From Acidicapsa acidisoli (GTDB taxonomy: Bacteria; Acidobacteriota; Terriglobia; Terriglobales; Acidobacteriaceae): 64,000 bases of DNA. Positions within the stretch are counted from its first letter, which is position 1. Every line of letters starts with the position of its first letter. The position numbers were made by a program, and so were the translations under genes. The notes under the pieces are model-generated. The model saw only the letters and a list, made by a program, of their open reading frames with translations. It was not told the origin of the DNA and did not search any database. Shown here one piece after another: positions 18,517 through 27,253 of the stretch. The stretch spans positions 1,674,001 through 1,738,000 of the forward strand of contig NZ_JAGSYI010000002.1 of NCBI RefSeq assembly GCF_025685625.1. The letters run 5' to 3'.

Positions 18517-19932
18517 TCACTTTGCCTTCAGATTCTCCGGCAGCGTCCAGCCCTGCATCCGCTCCGACTTCAACAGCAGATAGAAGTCGTAGGTCTCGTT
18601 GTCCTCGCCCGAGTTATGCTTCGCCTGAGCCACCGCCATGGCCTTCTCCGTGTTCGGAACCCCGCCGGTCGAGTCCAGCGAATCGAAAAGATCGAAGAGC
18701 GTGCACGGGTCCCACGCAGGCTCGGGAATAACAGGCAGCTCCGGCACCGATGCATCCGGCGCAGTAAAGTTCAACGCGCTGGCCAGGTTGGCAATCTCGT
18801 CCGATGCGTCGCGCGCCGTCAGCGGCTCCAGATTCCAGCGCCATTCAATCATCTTGAGCACCGACGTGTGATCGTACAGCAGCGAATTGATGCGTGGCTT
18901 CGCCGGATTTCCGCGCGCAAACGGCGACACGATCAGCGTAGGCACGCGGCATCCGAGCAGCGCCTTGCCATCCACGAGGTCGGTGTCCACCGCGTTCGGC
19001 GCAATCACCCGCGGAGGCACCACATGATCGAAGAATCCGCCCCACTCATCGCGATTGATCACCAGCACCGTGTTCTTCCACTGCGGGCTTGCCGCCAGCG
19101 CCGTCACCACCTCGCGCAGAAAGATTTCTCCCTTGCGCATATCCGCATGAGGATGGTCGTCATTCCCCGTGCCGTCATCGAGAATCGTGAACCACGGATC
19201 GACAAACGACACCGCCGGCAGCGTGCCATTCGCCGCATCCGACTTGAACTGGTCAAAGAGAGCCGATATCCCGATATACTTCAGCCCCCACAACGCAAGA
19301 AACGGAACATTCGAGTAGTAGTAGCGGCAGCTCACGCCGGCGGCGAGCAGGCGATCCCAGATCGTCGGCAGCGAGGAAAGATCAAGCGAGTTGGTCAACC
19401 GGTCCGTCTGCGCCGCATGTTGAAAGACGCGGTTGGGATACGTCGACGAGAGGATCGATGGAAAGTAGTTATTCAAGGTCGTAAAGTTGCGCGCCAGCGT
19501 GCCAAAAAGCGGCAGATCCGCCTCCTCGTAGTACCCGATCGAGAAGCTATCATTCGAACTTGTGCGCAGCCATCCATCCATCTTGCCGCCGTCATACTCC
19601 GATCGCCCTCCGGCATACGAGTGGTCGGGGTCTGGATGGGAGCAGCCCACAAAATAGTTCAGCCGCTGCGTCGGTTGAAGATTGCCGTTGTTATCCGGGT
19701 AACTAAGCCCGGCTTGTCGGCCATTCGCTTTCGGCATCCAGCCAAGCAGATGGTCGAAACTGCGGTTCTCCATCATCACCACAACCACATGCTCAATGCC
19801 GGAGCTGGCCGGGCCGGGCAGCACGGCATCGATTGCCTGAACGTGGGATTTGGCATCAGCCAGCGTGCTGGCAATTGTTGCGGCTGAGACGCTGGCAGCT
19901 TTACGCAGAAAATCTCTACGATTCACAGTCAT
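18517..19932 (-). CDS. Tat-exported phospholipase C-type phosphoesterase
   Basis: A 471-residue member of the phosphoesterase (PF04185) family of bacterial phospholipases C and acid phosphatases. A twin-arginine signal NRRDFLRKAA starts at residue 4. The metal-site entry EHVVVVMMENRSFDHLLG (E55, N56) follows, and DEWGGFFDHVVPPR and SPFARG are further conserved pieces. The protein is expected in the periplasm or outside the cell, cleaving phosphodiester or monoester bonds of lipids. The ATG at 19932 matches the Tat signal; an upstream stretch of 33 residues is not supported. It is a single gene. Confidence 0.88.
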   Translation of the reverse strand: MTVNRRDFLRKAASVSAATIASTLADAKSHVQAIDAVLPGPASSGIEHVVVVMMENRSFDHLLGWMPKANGRQAGLSYPDNNGNLQPTQRLNYFVGCSHPDPDHSYAGGRSEYDGGKMDGWLRTSSNDSFSIGYYEEADLPLFGTLARNFTTLNNYFPSILSSTYPNRVFQHAAQTDRLTNSLDLSSLPTIWDRLLAAGVSCRYYYSNVPFLALWGLKYIGISALFDQFKSDAANGTLPAVSFVDPWFTILDDGTGNDDHPHADMRKGEIFLREVVTALAASPQWKNTVLVINRDEWGGFFDHVVPPRVIAPNAVDTDLVDGKALLGCRVPTLIVSPFARGNPAKPRINSLLYDHTSVLKMIEWRWNLEPLTARDASDEIANLASALNFTAPDASVPELPVIPEPAWDPCTLFDLFDSLDSTGGVPNTEKAMAVAQAKHNSGEDNETYDFYLLLKSERMQGWTLPENLKAK

Positions 19933-20072
19933 TGGGGGACCTCGATAAACGAGATGCGGCGACGAGTCGGGCGCGCCGCCGACTGGCCCACAGCATACCC
20001 CCGCCCAGGGCCGAGTAGTTGAACCGCGCATGAATCCACGATGAAAACCCGCAGGCTTCGCGAGCCGCCAGT

Positions 20073-21017
20073 CTACTTCTTCACATCCGGCTTCGAGTCT
20101 GGCTTCGAATCCGGCACCACAGTAGCCGTCTTGCTCGTCTGCGTCTCAACTGTAAACCGCTGATAATCCGAGTCCTTCTCGACAAAGTGCTCGCGCACAC
20201 CCTTCAGCAGCAACACCCGCGCCTGCACCCGACCCTCCGCGCCCGTAGGAAACCAGATCTCGCCATTCACCGGAGCCTGATCGAAGTAAAAGCTCGACCC
20301 CTTCTGGATATTCGCCAGCAGCCCCCCAACCAGATGAAAATTGTCCGTGAAGCGCGCCTCCATATGCGCTACCTGTCGATCGCGCTCGTCGACCCAAAGC
20401 GTTCCCGCCAGCTTCTTGGACGCGTCTTCCGCCAGTCCATGCGTCTTGGCGTCATGCCGCCCGGCAAAGTCAAAGACAATCGTGCTTCTGCCGCGAAAAT
20501 TCTCTCTTCGCGGATTCGAAACCTCCATGATGTTCAGCAGGCGAGTAATGCTCACCGTCTCCCGCTCATCAATCGGCTGGCCCGATGGCGTCTTAACCGC
20601 CTTCTCCACCAGCTTGTTCACGCGATCCTGCTCCTTTTGCTGGTCGTGATCGCTAAGCGGCTTGCCACCTTTCTTGACCGTGCGTTCGATGCGGTGCCCG
20701 TTGACGAAAAACACCTCGCGCTCCTCCGTCTCCGTCTTCTGCACCTGTCCCTTGGAATCGATCTCGTCATCCGTAAACGAGGAACGATACGTATAGTTTT
20801 CGCGTATCTTTTCCAGCTTCTTCTGGTGATCCACCACATCGGCCATCAGCTCGCGAACCCCGGGAATCGGCGCTGAATTCGCATCCGCCGGCTTCTGTTC
20901 CTGCCCAGCCGCCGCCATCGGAATCGGGCGCATCATCGCAACGGCAACCCCGAGAGCCCCGAAAAAGACAAGTGCCTTGAGCATGGTCCGCCTTAATCTG
21001 GAGGAATTTCGTTTCAT
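20073..21017 (-). CDS. Secreted protein, LolA/sorting-protein-like
   Basis: A ~314-residue exported protein with charged N-terminus, hydrophobic stretch and a cleavage-like AAAG. The body has long charged segments (KKLEKIRENYTYRSSFTDDEI) and a beta-rich half with GTLWVDERDRQVAHMEARF, which recalls outer-membrane lipoprotein sorting-like domains common in this phylum. The assignment is weak. Its tail is a short repeat DSKPDSKPDVKK. The start could instead be the ATG at 20984, which has AAGGCGG upstream. Confidence 0.6.
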   Translation of the reverse strand: MKRNSSRLRRTMLKALVFFGALGVAVAMMRPIPMAAAGQEQKPADANSAPIPGVRELMADVVDHQKKLEKIRENYTYRSSFTDDEIDSKGQVQKTETEEREVFFVNGHRIERTVKKGGKPLSDHDQQKEQDRVNKLVEKAVKTPSGQPIDERETVSITRLLNIMEVSNPRRENFRGRSTIVFDFAGRHDAKTHGLAEDASKKLAGTLWVDERDRQVAHMEARFTDNFHLVGGLLANIQKGSSFYFDQAPVNGEIWFPTGAEGRVQARVLLLKGVREHFVEKDSDYQRFTVETQTSKTATVVPDSKPDSKPDVKK

Positions 21018-21151
21018 CGATGCCGCGCCGAAAGCGATACTATGACGAAGACGCATAGGACTCGCTAAAATCCTGCTCTCCTCCAGCACCGCGAGCTCAA
21101 GACCTCACGCACACTAAGACAGAGATCAAAATCCGAATCGGAGAGAAAAAA

Positions 21152-21499
21152 ATGGTACGATTGCTCGCAAACTGGCTCCTGAGCGCCATAGCCTTACTCA
21201 TTGTTTCACGGCTGGTGAACGGCTTCGTTATCGATTCCTTCGGCACAGCGCTGGTCGCGGCCCTGGTATTTGGACTCCTCAACGTCACATTAGGCTTGGT
21301 CTTGAAGCTGGTTACGCTCCCCGTCACCATCCTGACGCTCGGACTCTTCCTCCTCGTCATCAACGCCTTTGTGCTGGAGCTGGCCTCCGGCTTCGTCCGC
21401 GGCTTTCACATCCGCAGCTTCGGCGCCGCCTTCTGGGGCGCAGCTGTCCTGGCCCTCATTCAGATGCTCTTCCGCTTCCTCGTAAACGAATCGAACTAA
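21152..21499 (+). CDS. YvlD-like four-helix membrane protein (phage holin IV superfamily)
   Basis: A 115-residue integral membrane protein with four hydrophobic helices and the conserved FGLLNVTLGLVLKLVTLPVTILTLG core of the mycobacterial-type holin superfamily IV/YvlD family. Despite the name these are chromosomal proteins of unclear function. GGAGAGAAAAAA precedes the ATG. It is followed after 30 bases by the P-loop gene. Confidence 0.88.
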   Translation: MVRLLANWLLSAIALLIVSRLVNGFVIDSFGTALVAALVFGLLNVTLGLVLKLVTLPVTILTLGLFLLVINAFVLELASGFVRGFHIRSFGAAFWGAAVLALIQMLFRFLVNESN

Positions 21500-21529
21500 C
21501 GTTGCCTGAATCGATGTCTGGACAGATGT

Positions 21530-22066
21530 ATGGACCGGTTCGTGATCATATCCGGCTGTTCCGGAGGCGGTAAATCGACCCTCCTCAGCGAGCTCAATCG
21601 ACGCGGCCATGCAGTCGTGGAGGAACCCGGCCGGCGAATTGTTCAAGAAGAAACCCAGCGCAACGGCTCCGCCCTCCCTTGGGTCGACATGGATGCCTTC
21701 CTGCATCGCGCAATCGAACTGGCGCTTGCAGACCGGGCGACGGCGAGCACGCTGGAGGGATGGGTCTTCTTCGATCGAGGATTGATTGACGCAGCTTCCG
21801 GTCTTCAACAGTTAACCGGCGAGCCGGTGTTGGCTTCGCTCAGCCACGCGCACCGCTATCACAGGCGTGTCTTCCTGACCCCGCCCTGGCCGGAGATTTA
21901 CCAAACGGATTCAGAGCGGCGTCACGATCTGGACCTCGCGATTGCCGAATACACACGGCTGCTCGACGCCTACCCTTCCCTCGGCTATGAGGTCTTCCTT
22001 CTGCCAAAGGTGAGCGTGGAAGAACGTGCGGACTTCGTTCTCAATATTCTGAAAGAAGCTCCGTAG
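21530..22066 (+). CDS. AAA_28-type P-loop NTPase/kinase-like protein
   Basis: A 178-residue protein with a Walker A GCSGGGKST at 9-17 and the early EEPGRRIVQEE segment characteristic of the AAA_28 predicted ATPase group. FFDRGLIDAA is the probable DRG/Walker-B-like site. Small kinases and stress-linked ATPases share this form; the substrate is unknown. It likely shares a transcript with the membrane protein 30 bases upstream. Confidence 0.8.
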   Translation: MDRFVIISGCSGGGKSTLLSELNRRGHAVVEEPGRRIVQEETQRNGSALPWVDMDAFLHRAIELALADRATASTLEGWVFFDRGLIDAASGLQQLTGEPVLASLSHAHRYHRRVFLTPPWPEIYQTDSERRHDLDLAIAEYTRLLDAYPSLGYEVFLLPKVSVEERADFVLNILKEAP

Positions 22067-22077
22067 CGCCCGAGTTT

Positions 22078-22575
22078 CTACTGGTTCTCGATCGGCTTCG
22101 GAGCAGCCTCGTCCGCAGAAGACCGTGCAGCAGGCGTACTCGGCGAAGGCTTCGCCAAAACATGGCTAGGATTCGGCTTCTTCTTCGGCGCCGGTGGCAC
22201 CTTGATCGGATGCAGCGTCGGCGGCACGCGCTCCGCTCCGGCGCTGCCAAAGCCACCCGACACCCCAGGCAAAGCCCTCGCTGGCTGGGTCGGCGCAGCC
22301 TGCGAACCGCCGCCCACCTGCGGATGCGCATGGTAGACGCTCCACGTCGACCCCGCCACCGCGATCACCAGAGCCGCCGCAGCCGCAAACTGCAATCGCT
22401 GAGCCGGCATCCACAGCGACCAGAATCCACGCTGCTTTCTCGCATTCCGTTCATCCGCGAGCCGCCGGTGCACACGCTCCGCAAGCTCCTCAGGCGGTCG
22501 AAGCTCCGCCACCAGGCGAAGCGTCTCTTCCGCAGGATGATTGGTCTCGTATTCGGCATTCCGATTCTGGCTCAT
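22078..22575 (-). CDS. Probable membrane anti-sigma partner of the ECF sigma factor
   Basis: A 165-residue protein with a soluble N-terminus (1-60), one membrane helix (about 62-82) and a Pro/Ala/Lys-rich outer tail. It starts inside the last codons of the sigma gene (four-base overlap), the usual position of an anti-sigma factor. No zinc-binding HxxxCxxC motif is present, so it is not a canonical ZAS protein; the role rests on context. Confidence 0.65.
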   Translation of the reverse strand: MSQNRNAEYETNHPAEETLRLVAELRPPEELAERVHRRLADERNARKQRGFWSLWMPAQRLQFAAAAALVIAVAGSTWSVYHAHPQVGGGSQAAPTQPARALPGVSGGFGSAGAERVPPTLHPIKVPPAPKKKPNPSHVLAKPSPSTPAARSSADEAAPKPIENQ

Positions 22576-23276
22576 TGCGCACTCCCCGATTCCCTTGGCG
22601 ACTCGCTTGCCGGCTGGCGCGTTCCCTGACCCTGTATCTGGCCTTGCATTCGGCCCCTTGCCGGGCCAAGCAAGTTGGCCAAAAGCTTCCTGGCGCGGAA
22701 AAGCCGCGAGCGAATCGTCGATTCCGTTGTGCCAAGAATCTGCGCAATCTCCACGCTGGAAAGCTCTTCAAACGCCGACAGAATCAGCACCCGCTGCTCC
22801 TTTTCCGGCAACTGGCCGACAGCCCGCAGCACATGCTCATGATGCTGAGCCGACGCCACCCGCTCCTCCGCGCTCAGCCCCGATGCAGGCAGCAAGCGCG
22901 CCAAATCGGCGATGTCGTCGGTTTCAGGCCGGGTCTTCGCGCGGCGCTTCCGGTCTAGCACCACATTCCATACGATGCGCACCAGCCACACTCGCGGTTC
23001 GCGAATTTCCGCCAGCCCATCGCGATGCCGCAGCACACGCAGATACGTCTCCTGCACCGCGTCTTCCGCATCCGCCGCATTCCGCAGCACCGAGTACGCC
23101 ACGCGATACAGCGTCCCGGCATACTCGTCCACAAGCGCCGCAATTGCAACCGCGGCTTCCTCAGCCTTAGACTCAGCTCTCGACTCAGCCGGATGGCCGG
23201 AATGTCCGAACGGTTTCATCTCAGGTGTCGTCGGGATCTCCATCCAGCCTGCGAGTACTGCGGGAGTGCTGCTCAT
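22572..23276 (-). CDS. ECF-type RNA polymerase sigma factor
   Basis: A 234-residue sigma-70 family protein with region 2 (EYAGTLYRVAYSVLRNAADAEDAVQETYLRV type) and region 4 (LPEKEQRVLILSAFEELSSVEIAQILG, TTESTIRSRLFRARKLL). Regions 1 and 3 are missing, as in ECF factors. A ~35-residue N-terminal extension and a Gln/Arg-rich C-terminal tail are extra. Translationally coupled to the membrane protein downstream, it probably directs a small envelope-response regulon. Confidence 0.92.
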   Translation of the reverse strand: MSSTPAVLAGWMEIPTTPEMKPFGHSGHPAESRAESKAEEAAVAIAALVDEYAGTLYRVAYSVLRNAADAEDAVQETYLRVLRHRDGLAEIREPRVWLVRIVWNVVLDRKRRAKTRPETDDIADLARLLPASGLSAEERVASAQHHEHVLRAVGQLPEKEQRVLILSAFEELSSVEIAQILGTTESTIRSRLFRARKLLANLLGPARGRMQGQIQGQGTRQPASESPRESGSAQ

Positions 23277-23385
23277 AGCCTAATGGACGCAGCCACCCCT
23301 TGCTACGCTCGCCCAATTGGACTACCGAAAAACGAAAATGGCCTGCGCAAGCGCAGACCAATCTCGATTCCTCAATCTCTTCCGG

Positions 23386-24093
23386 CTACTTCTTCGCGTT
23401 CAGCTTTTCCGCGGCAATCGAACCAGCGGCGCCGGTCTTGTCCGCGTCCCTCACCTTGGCCCAGATCTGCTTGGCCTGCTCGGTCTTTCCGGAAGAAGCA
23501 TAAAGATCCGCCAGCGCAAGCTGCGAGCTAAACGCCGGAACAGAGGCCGTCGGCTTGGCGATCAGCCCGTTGTAGAGATCGATGGCCTGCGCGTCGCGGC
23601 TCGTCTGGTGGTAGAAACCAGCCAGCGCAAACTTCGCCAGACTCGCAAGATTTCCGTCCCACGCCCCCGCGGCAGCCTTCAGTTCCGTCTCCGCCGGGCC
23701 ATTCTGGCCCAGTTCGGCATAGGTCAAACCGGCAAAGTAATGCGCCTTCGCGCCTTCCGGCAGCCATCCATACTGGCTCGCCACCTGCACAAATTTCTGA
23801 TTGGCAGCCTTCGCGCGATCGACCGCCGTTGCGTAAATTCCGTTTTCCAGCGGCTGTCCCGGCTGGGCCAGCTGCGCGCTGTAAACGTCCAGCGCCGAGC
23901 CAAGCGCGGACGACGCCGCTTGAGAGCGCTGCGTGTAAACCACAAGGCCGGCAATCAGCACCGCCAGCACAACCACAAAAACGACCGAGTAACGAATGAC
24001 AGTGGACCGATGTTCCCCCACCCAGCTAACGCCGGATTGGGTGGTCTGTACGAATTTGTCCTGTTTGAGCGCGTGACGCGTTTGGGAATCCAC
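23386..24093 (-). CDS. Membrane-anchored TPR protein (YfgM-like)
   Basis: A 235-residue protein with a cytoplasmic N-terminus, one membrane helix (34-54) and a periplasmic TPR-like region of helical repeats, as in YfgM, a partner of SecYEG and periplasmic chaperones. Repeats include AHYFAGLTYAELGQNGPAETELKAA and LALADLYASSGKTEQAKQIW types. It uses a GTG start. It is not adjacent to BamB or der, the usual YfgM neighbours, so the role is uncertain. Confidence 0.75.
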   Translation of the reverse strand: MDSQTRHALKQDKFVQTTQSGVSWVGEHRSTVIRYSVVFVVVLAVLIAGLVVYTQRSQAASSALGSALDVYSAQLAQPGQPLENGIYATAVDRAKAANQKFVQVASQYGWLPEGAKAHYFAGLTYAELGQNGPAETELKAAAGAWDGNLASLAKFALAGFYHQTSRDAQAIDLYNGLIAKPTASVPAFSSQLALADLYASSGKTEQAKQIWAKVRDADKTGAAGSIAAEKLNAKK

Positions 24094-24192
24094 GTGAGTC
24101 CTTAATCAATGATCCGGAAAGATTCTTGCAGGGCAAGCACACAGCGGAATGTGATGCAGGCACAGCCAGTACAACCCTATCAGTCTAACAGG

Positions 24193-24210
24193 GGACGCTC
24201 CGGAGCGTCC
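24193..24210. repeat. Perfect palindrome after the ADOP permease gene
   Basis: GGACGCTCCGGAGCGTCC is a perfect 18-base inverted repeat between the permease gene and the TPR gene. It could act as a stem for transcript 3'-end stability, but no T-run follows on the minus strand. Confidence 0.6.
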
Positions 24211-24267
24211 ACGACACCTCTACCCCCAGATCACTAACCCCTGATCTCTGCCCCCTGCTGCCCGGCC

Positions 24268-26718
24268 TTACTCATACCGCAGCGCCACCATCGGATCGAC
24301 CCTCGAAGCCCGCCGTGCCGGAATAGCGCAGGCCACGGCTGCCACCCCGCTCAGCACCAACGTCGCGCCCACCAGCATCAGCGGATCGCGCGACGATCCC
24401 TCCGCCCATTGCGCCACGACCTTGTTGAGCGCCAAAGCCAGCACCAGCCCTGCAATCACTCCGCCGCCAACACTCACCAAAATCGAGTAAAAGACGATCT
24501 TCAGCACATGGCCGCGCTGCGCCCCCAGCGCCATGCGAATGCCAAACTCGTTCGTCCGCTGCACCACCGAATACGCAACTACGCTGTACAGCCCCACCGC
24601 GGCCAGCGCCAGCGCCAGAACAGCAAACGAGCCAAATAGCCAGCTGATGAGATTCCCCTGTTGATACTCGGTCGTTCCCATAATCCAGTGCTCCAGATCC
24701 TGCACATCGCCCGCCGTCTGCTGATCGGCATTCACCGAAACAATCTGCTTTTGAATCTCGTGCAGCAGCGTCAGCGGAGGCACCTTCGTCTTGACCAGAA
24801 TCTGCGTCCACATCCGCATAAACAGCGTGTAAGGCACAAAAGCCTCCGGCTGAATCGGCTTGCGCAAGCCATCATCGCGCTTATCTTCAATCACGCCCAC
24901 AACACGCAGCGTTGCAAAATCGCCCGCGTCCTTCGCACCCGGCGCCAATAGATTGAACGGCGGATTATCCTGCGCCGGAACCCGGATCAACTGCCCCAAC
25001 GCGTCTCCGCCCGAAAAATACTTCCGCACAAAGCTCTCATTAACCACGACCAACTTGGCAGCGCGCCGATTCTCCGCGTCATCCCAGATGCGCCCCTGCG
25101 ACAGCGTAATACGCAGCGCCGGAAAATACTCCGGACTTACAAAGTTGAGCCGCCCCGGATGCTCTTCCGTCGTCGGTTTGCCCACAATCTCGAACTTCGT
25201 ATTGTTCCCATTGTCCGGCGGCGTGGCATTCGTCGAAATCCCCGCAATCTCCACCCCCGGCACCGCGGCAACCTTCTCCCGCAGATGCTCGAAGTAATTC
25301 GATCGCTCCTCCCACGTCTTGAACGTGTTCTCATGCACCGGTATTCCAACCGACATGATGTTATGCGGATCATACCCAAGCCGCGTATTCATCAGCTTGA
25401 GAAACCCCTCCAGCGCCGCGCCCGCGCCCGTCAGCATCAACAGCGTCAACGCAATCTGCCCCCCAATCAGCGTGCTCAGCGTCCGCCTGCCCTGCACGCT
25501 TCCCGCAACCTTGCGCGTGCTCGACTGCATCACCTGGCTCACCTCGGGCCGCGAAAGCTGCAGCGCCGGCCACAGTCCAAACAAGACGCCCGTCAATATC
25601 GCCACTGCCACGCTGAAACAAAGCACCGGCACATTGATATGAATCGCCGCCTCATGCGGAAACGAACCATTCGGCAGCCAGGCCACAATCTTCGCCAGCG
25701 AAACATACGCCAGCAACACGCCCAACGCCGCTCCCGTCAGCGACAACAGCAGCGACTCCGTCAGCAACTGCGAAATCATCCTCCGCCTGCCCGCCCCAAT
25801 CGCCGACCTTATCGCAAACTCGTGCTGCCGCGCCGTTCCCCGCGCCAGCAGCAGTATCGAAACATTCCCGCACCCAATCAGCAGCAGCAGCGCCACCGCC
25901 GCAAACAGCAGCGACAGCGTCCCTCCAAGCTGCTCCAGAAAATCATCATTCAACCCGCGCACATTCACCTTGAACGAGCCAGTAGGAAAATGATTCGGCG
26001 TCTCCTTCTGAAACTGCTCCATCATCGTCTGCAGTGCCGCATCCGCCGCCGCGTGGGTTACACCCGGCTTCAGCCTTACCTCGCAATCGAACGCATGCTC
26101 CCGATCCTGCGTAACCTTCTGCGGCACGTAAACATCCGCGTCAAACCACGTAAATCGCTGAGCAGCCACGCCAATAATGGCGTAGTCCTTATGCACCATC
26201 TGCATCGTGCGCCCAACCACCGCGGGATCGCCGTTGTAATACCTCTTCCAGAACTTGTAACTCAGCACCACCACCGGGCTCGGGTCCTGCCCATCAATCG
26301 CATCCGAAGGCAGCAATCCCCGCCCCAGATACGCCGGCACGCCAAAGAAGTTAAACGAATTCGACGAGAAAAACCCCGCCTCCACATCCTCCGGAACATC
26401 CTTGCCCGTAACCGTCAAACTCCATCCATCGGCGATGAACGAGTCCTCCACCACCGGCGACTTCCGCAACTCCTGCCACTGCCCCGCCGTCAGCCCAAAC
26501 CCATTCCGCTGCCCCGCTGAATTCACCAGCCCCAGATGCACCATCCGGTCGTTATTCACATACGGGTAAGGGTCCAGCAGAATCCCATAAATCACACTGA
26601 AGACAGCCGTAGTCGCGCCAATCCCCAGCGCCAGCGAAACAATCGCAGTAAATGTAAATCCGGGTGACTTGCGCAACTGGCGCACAGCATAGCGGAGATC
26701 CTGAACCATAGCGTGCAT
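24268..26718 (-). CDS. ADOP-family orphan ABC permease (FtsX/MacB type)
   Basis: An 816-residue membrane protein with two FtsX permease modules and two MacB periplasmic core domains in one chain, the hallmark of the acidobacterial duplicated orphan permease (ADOP) family. It begins at once with DLRYAVRQLRKSPGFT, so it lacks the ~90-residue prefix domain found in the other two permeases of the window. ALGIGATTAVFSVIYGIL, the mid-protein RRTLSTLIGGQIALTLLML and the C-terminal GIRMALGAQRGHV/ARRASRVDPMVALRYE are conserved. No ATPase gene lies nearby. GGAGG precedes the ATG. Confidence 0.9.
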   Translation of the reverse strand: MHAMVQDLRYAVRQLRKSPGFTFTAIVSLALGIGATTAVFSVIYGILLDPYPYVNNDRMVHLGLVNSAGQRNGFGLTAGQWQELRKSPVVEDSFIADGWSLTVTGKDVPEDVEAGFFSSNSFNFFGVPAYLGRGLLPSDAIDGQDPSPVVVLSYKFWKRYYNGDPAVVGRTMQMVHKDYAIIGVAAQRFTWFDADVYVPQKVTQDREHAFDCEVRLKPGVTHAAADAALQTMMEQFQKETPNHFPTGSFKVNVRGLNDDFLEQLGGTLSLLFAAVALLLLIGCGNVSILLLARGTARQHEFAIRSAIGAGRRRMISQLLTESLLLSLTGAALGVLLAYVSLAKIVAWLPNGSFPHEAAIHINVPVLCFSVAVAILTGVLFGLWPALQLSRPEVSQVMQSSTRKVAGSVQGRRTLSTLIGGQIALTLLMLTGAGAALEGFLKLMNTRLGYDPHNIMSVGIPVHENTFKTWEERSNYFEHLREKVAAVPGVEIAGISTNATPPDNGNNTKFEIVGKPTTEEHPGRLNFVSPEYFPALRITLSQGRIWDDAENRRAAKLVVVNESFVRKYFSGGDALGQLIRVPAQDNPPFNLLAPGAKDAGDFATLRVVGVIEDKRDDGLRKPIQPEAFVPYTLFMRMWTQILVKTKVPPLTLLHEIQKQIVSVNADQQTAGDVQDLEHWIMGTTEYQQGNLISWLFGSFAVLALALAAVGLYSVVAYSVVQRTNEFGIRMALGAQRGHVLKIVFYSILVSVGGGVIAGLVLALALNKVVAQWAEGSSRDPLMLVGATLVLSGVAAVACAIPARRASRVDPMVALRYE

Positions 26719-26931
26719 AGACAGCCTCCAGGCCGCGACAGGCCGAGCTTAGACAAGCCCGTGAACTAGCACCCCGGAGACCAAAGCCCCACACCGCCAG
26801 AAACACATCCAATCCAACCACTTACAACGACACTTATAGCTGGAAACCAAACCACCCTGTCCAAAAACGCAACCCCGCTGTCCACAATCGAACAACGACC
26901 GTGTCCGAGCCCAATGTCCTCAAAACCCGCC

Positions 26932-26972
26932 GGGTGCCCCAGGTCTCGCTTCTGAGACCTGGGTTTCCGCAG
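26932..26972. repeat. Palindromic element copy 1
   Basis: Flanks GGGTGCCC and GGGTTTCCGCAG enclose a perfect stem CCCAGGTCTC/GAGACCTGGG with loop GCTTCT. It could act as a terminator-like or REP-like element. It lies between the permease gene and the first HAF-like gene. Confidence 0.85.
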
Positions 26973-27100
26973 TTCCACACTTCTTCGATGGGTAGACTTG
27001 GTAGCTTTTCTTTTGAGTTACTTTCAAGGGCGAGTTCCTGCAGAGCCTGCTACAACTTCTCTCTCGTCTGAACCCATCGCGAACTGGAAAAAATAAAAGC

Positions 27101-27139
27101 GGGATGCCCCGGATCTTCCCCCGGGCCTGAGTTACCGCA
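27101..27139. repeat. Palindromic element, variant core
   Basis: Same style of flanks (GGGATGCCCC and GAGTTACCGCA) around a different GC-rich stem (GCCCCGG and CCGGGC). It is present only in the first unit of the duplication; the second has a 2-base remnant at the same place. Confidence 0.65.
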
Positions 27140-27180
27140 ACACAGGACCTTGAGTAGAATTACCCCTCAAACGCGCAAAT

Positions 27181-27253
27181 CTGGGTGAGTTCTTCAGATG
27201 TTCTCTGGGAGTAGTATTATCCCGCATTCCTAAAAAACTGAAAGGAGAACCCC
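27181..27253 (+). promoter_or_regulatory. Conserved upstream region of the first HAF-like gene
   Basis: TATTAT at 27215-27220 is the probable -10, within a block nearly identical to 28757-28830 before the second gene. AAAGGAGAACCCC is the ribosome site. The -35 is weak. Confidence 0.55.

Noticed and set aside
18616-19887. A 423-codon plus-strand frame opposite the phospholipase C gene
   Set aside because: Its Arg/His-rich composition shows a shadow of the Tat-exported enzyme.
21152-21499. A prophage, because of the holin-like gene
   Set aside because: The family is chromosomal and named by fold only; no other phage gene lies nearby.
25159-26520. A 453-codon plus-strand frame opposite the first ADOP permease
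   Set aside because: The translation is Arg/His/Gln-rich, the typical product of reading a high-GC gene backwards; the permease on the other strand is certain.
26850-26880. A sigma-54-like promoter upstream of the first ADOP permease (TGGACAGCGGGGTTGC)
   Set aside because: GG and GC are 11 bases apart in place of 10, and no enhancer-binding regulator is nearby.
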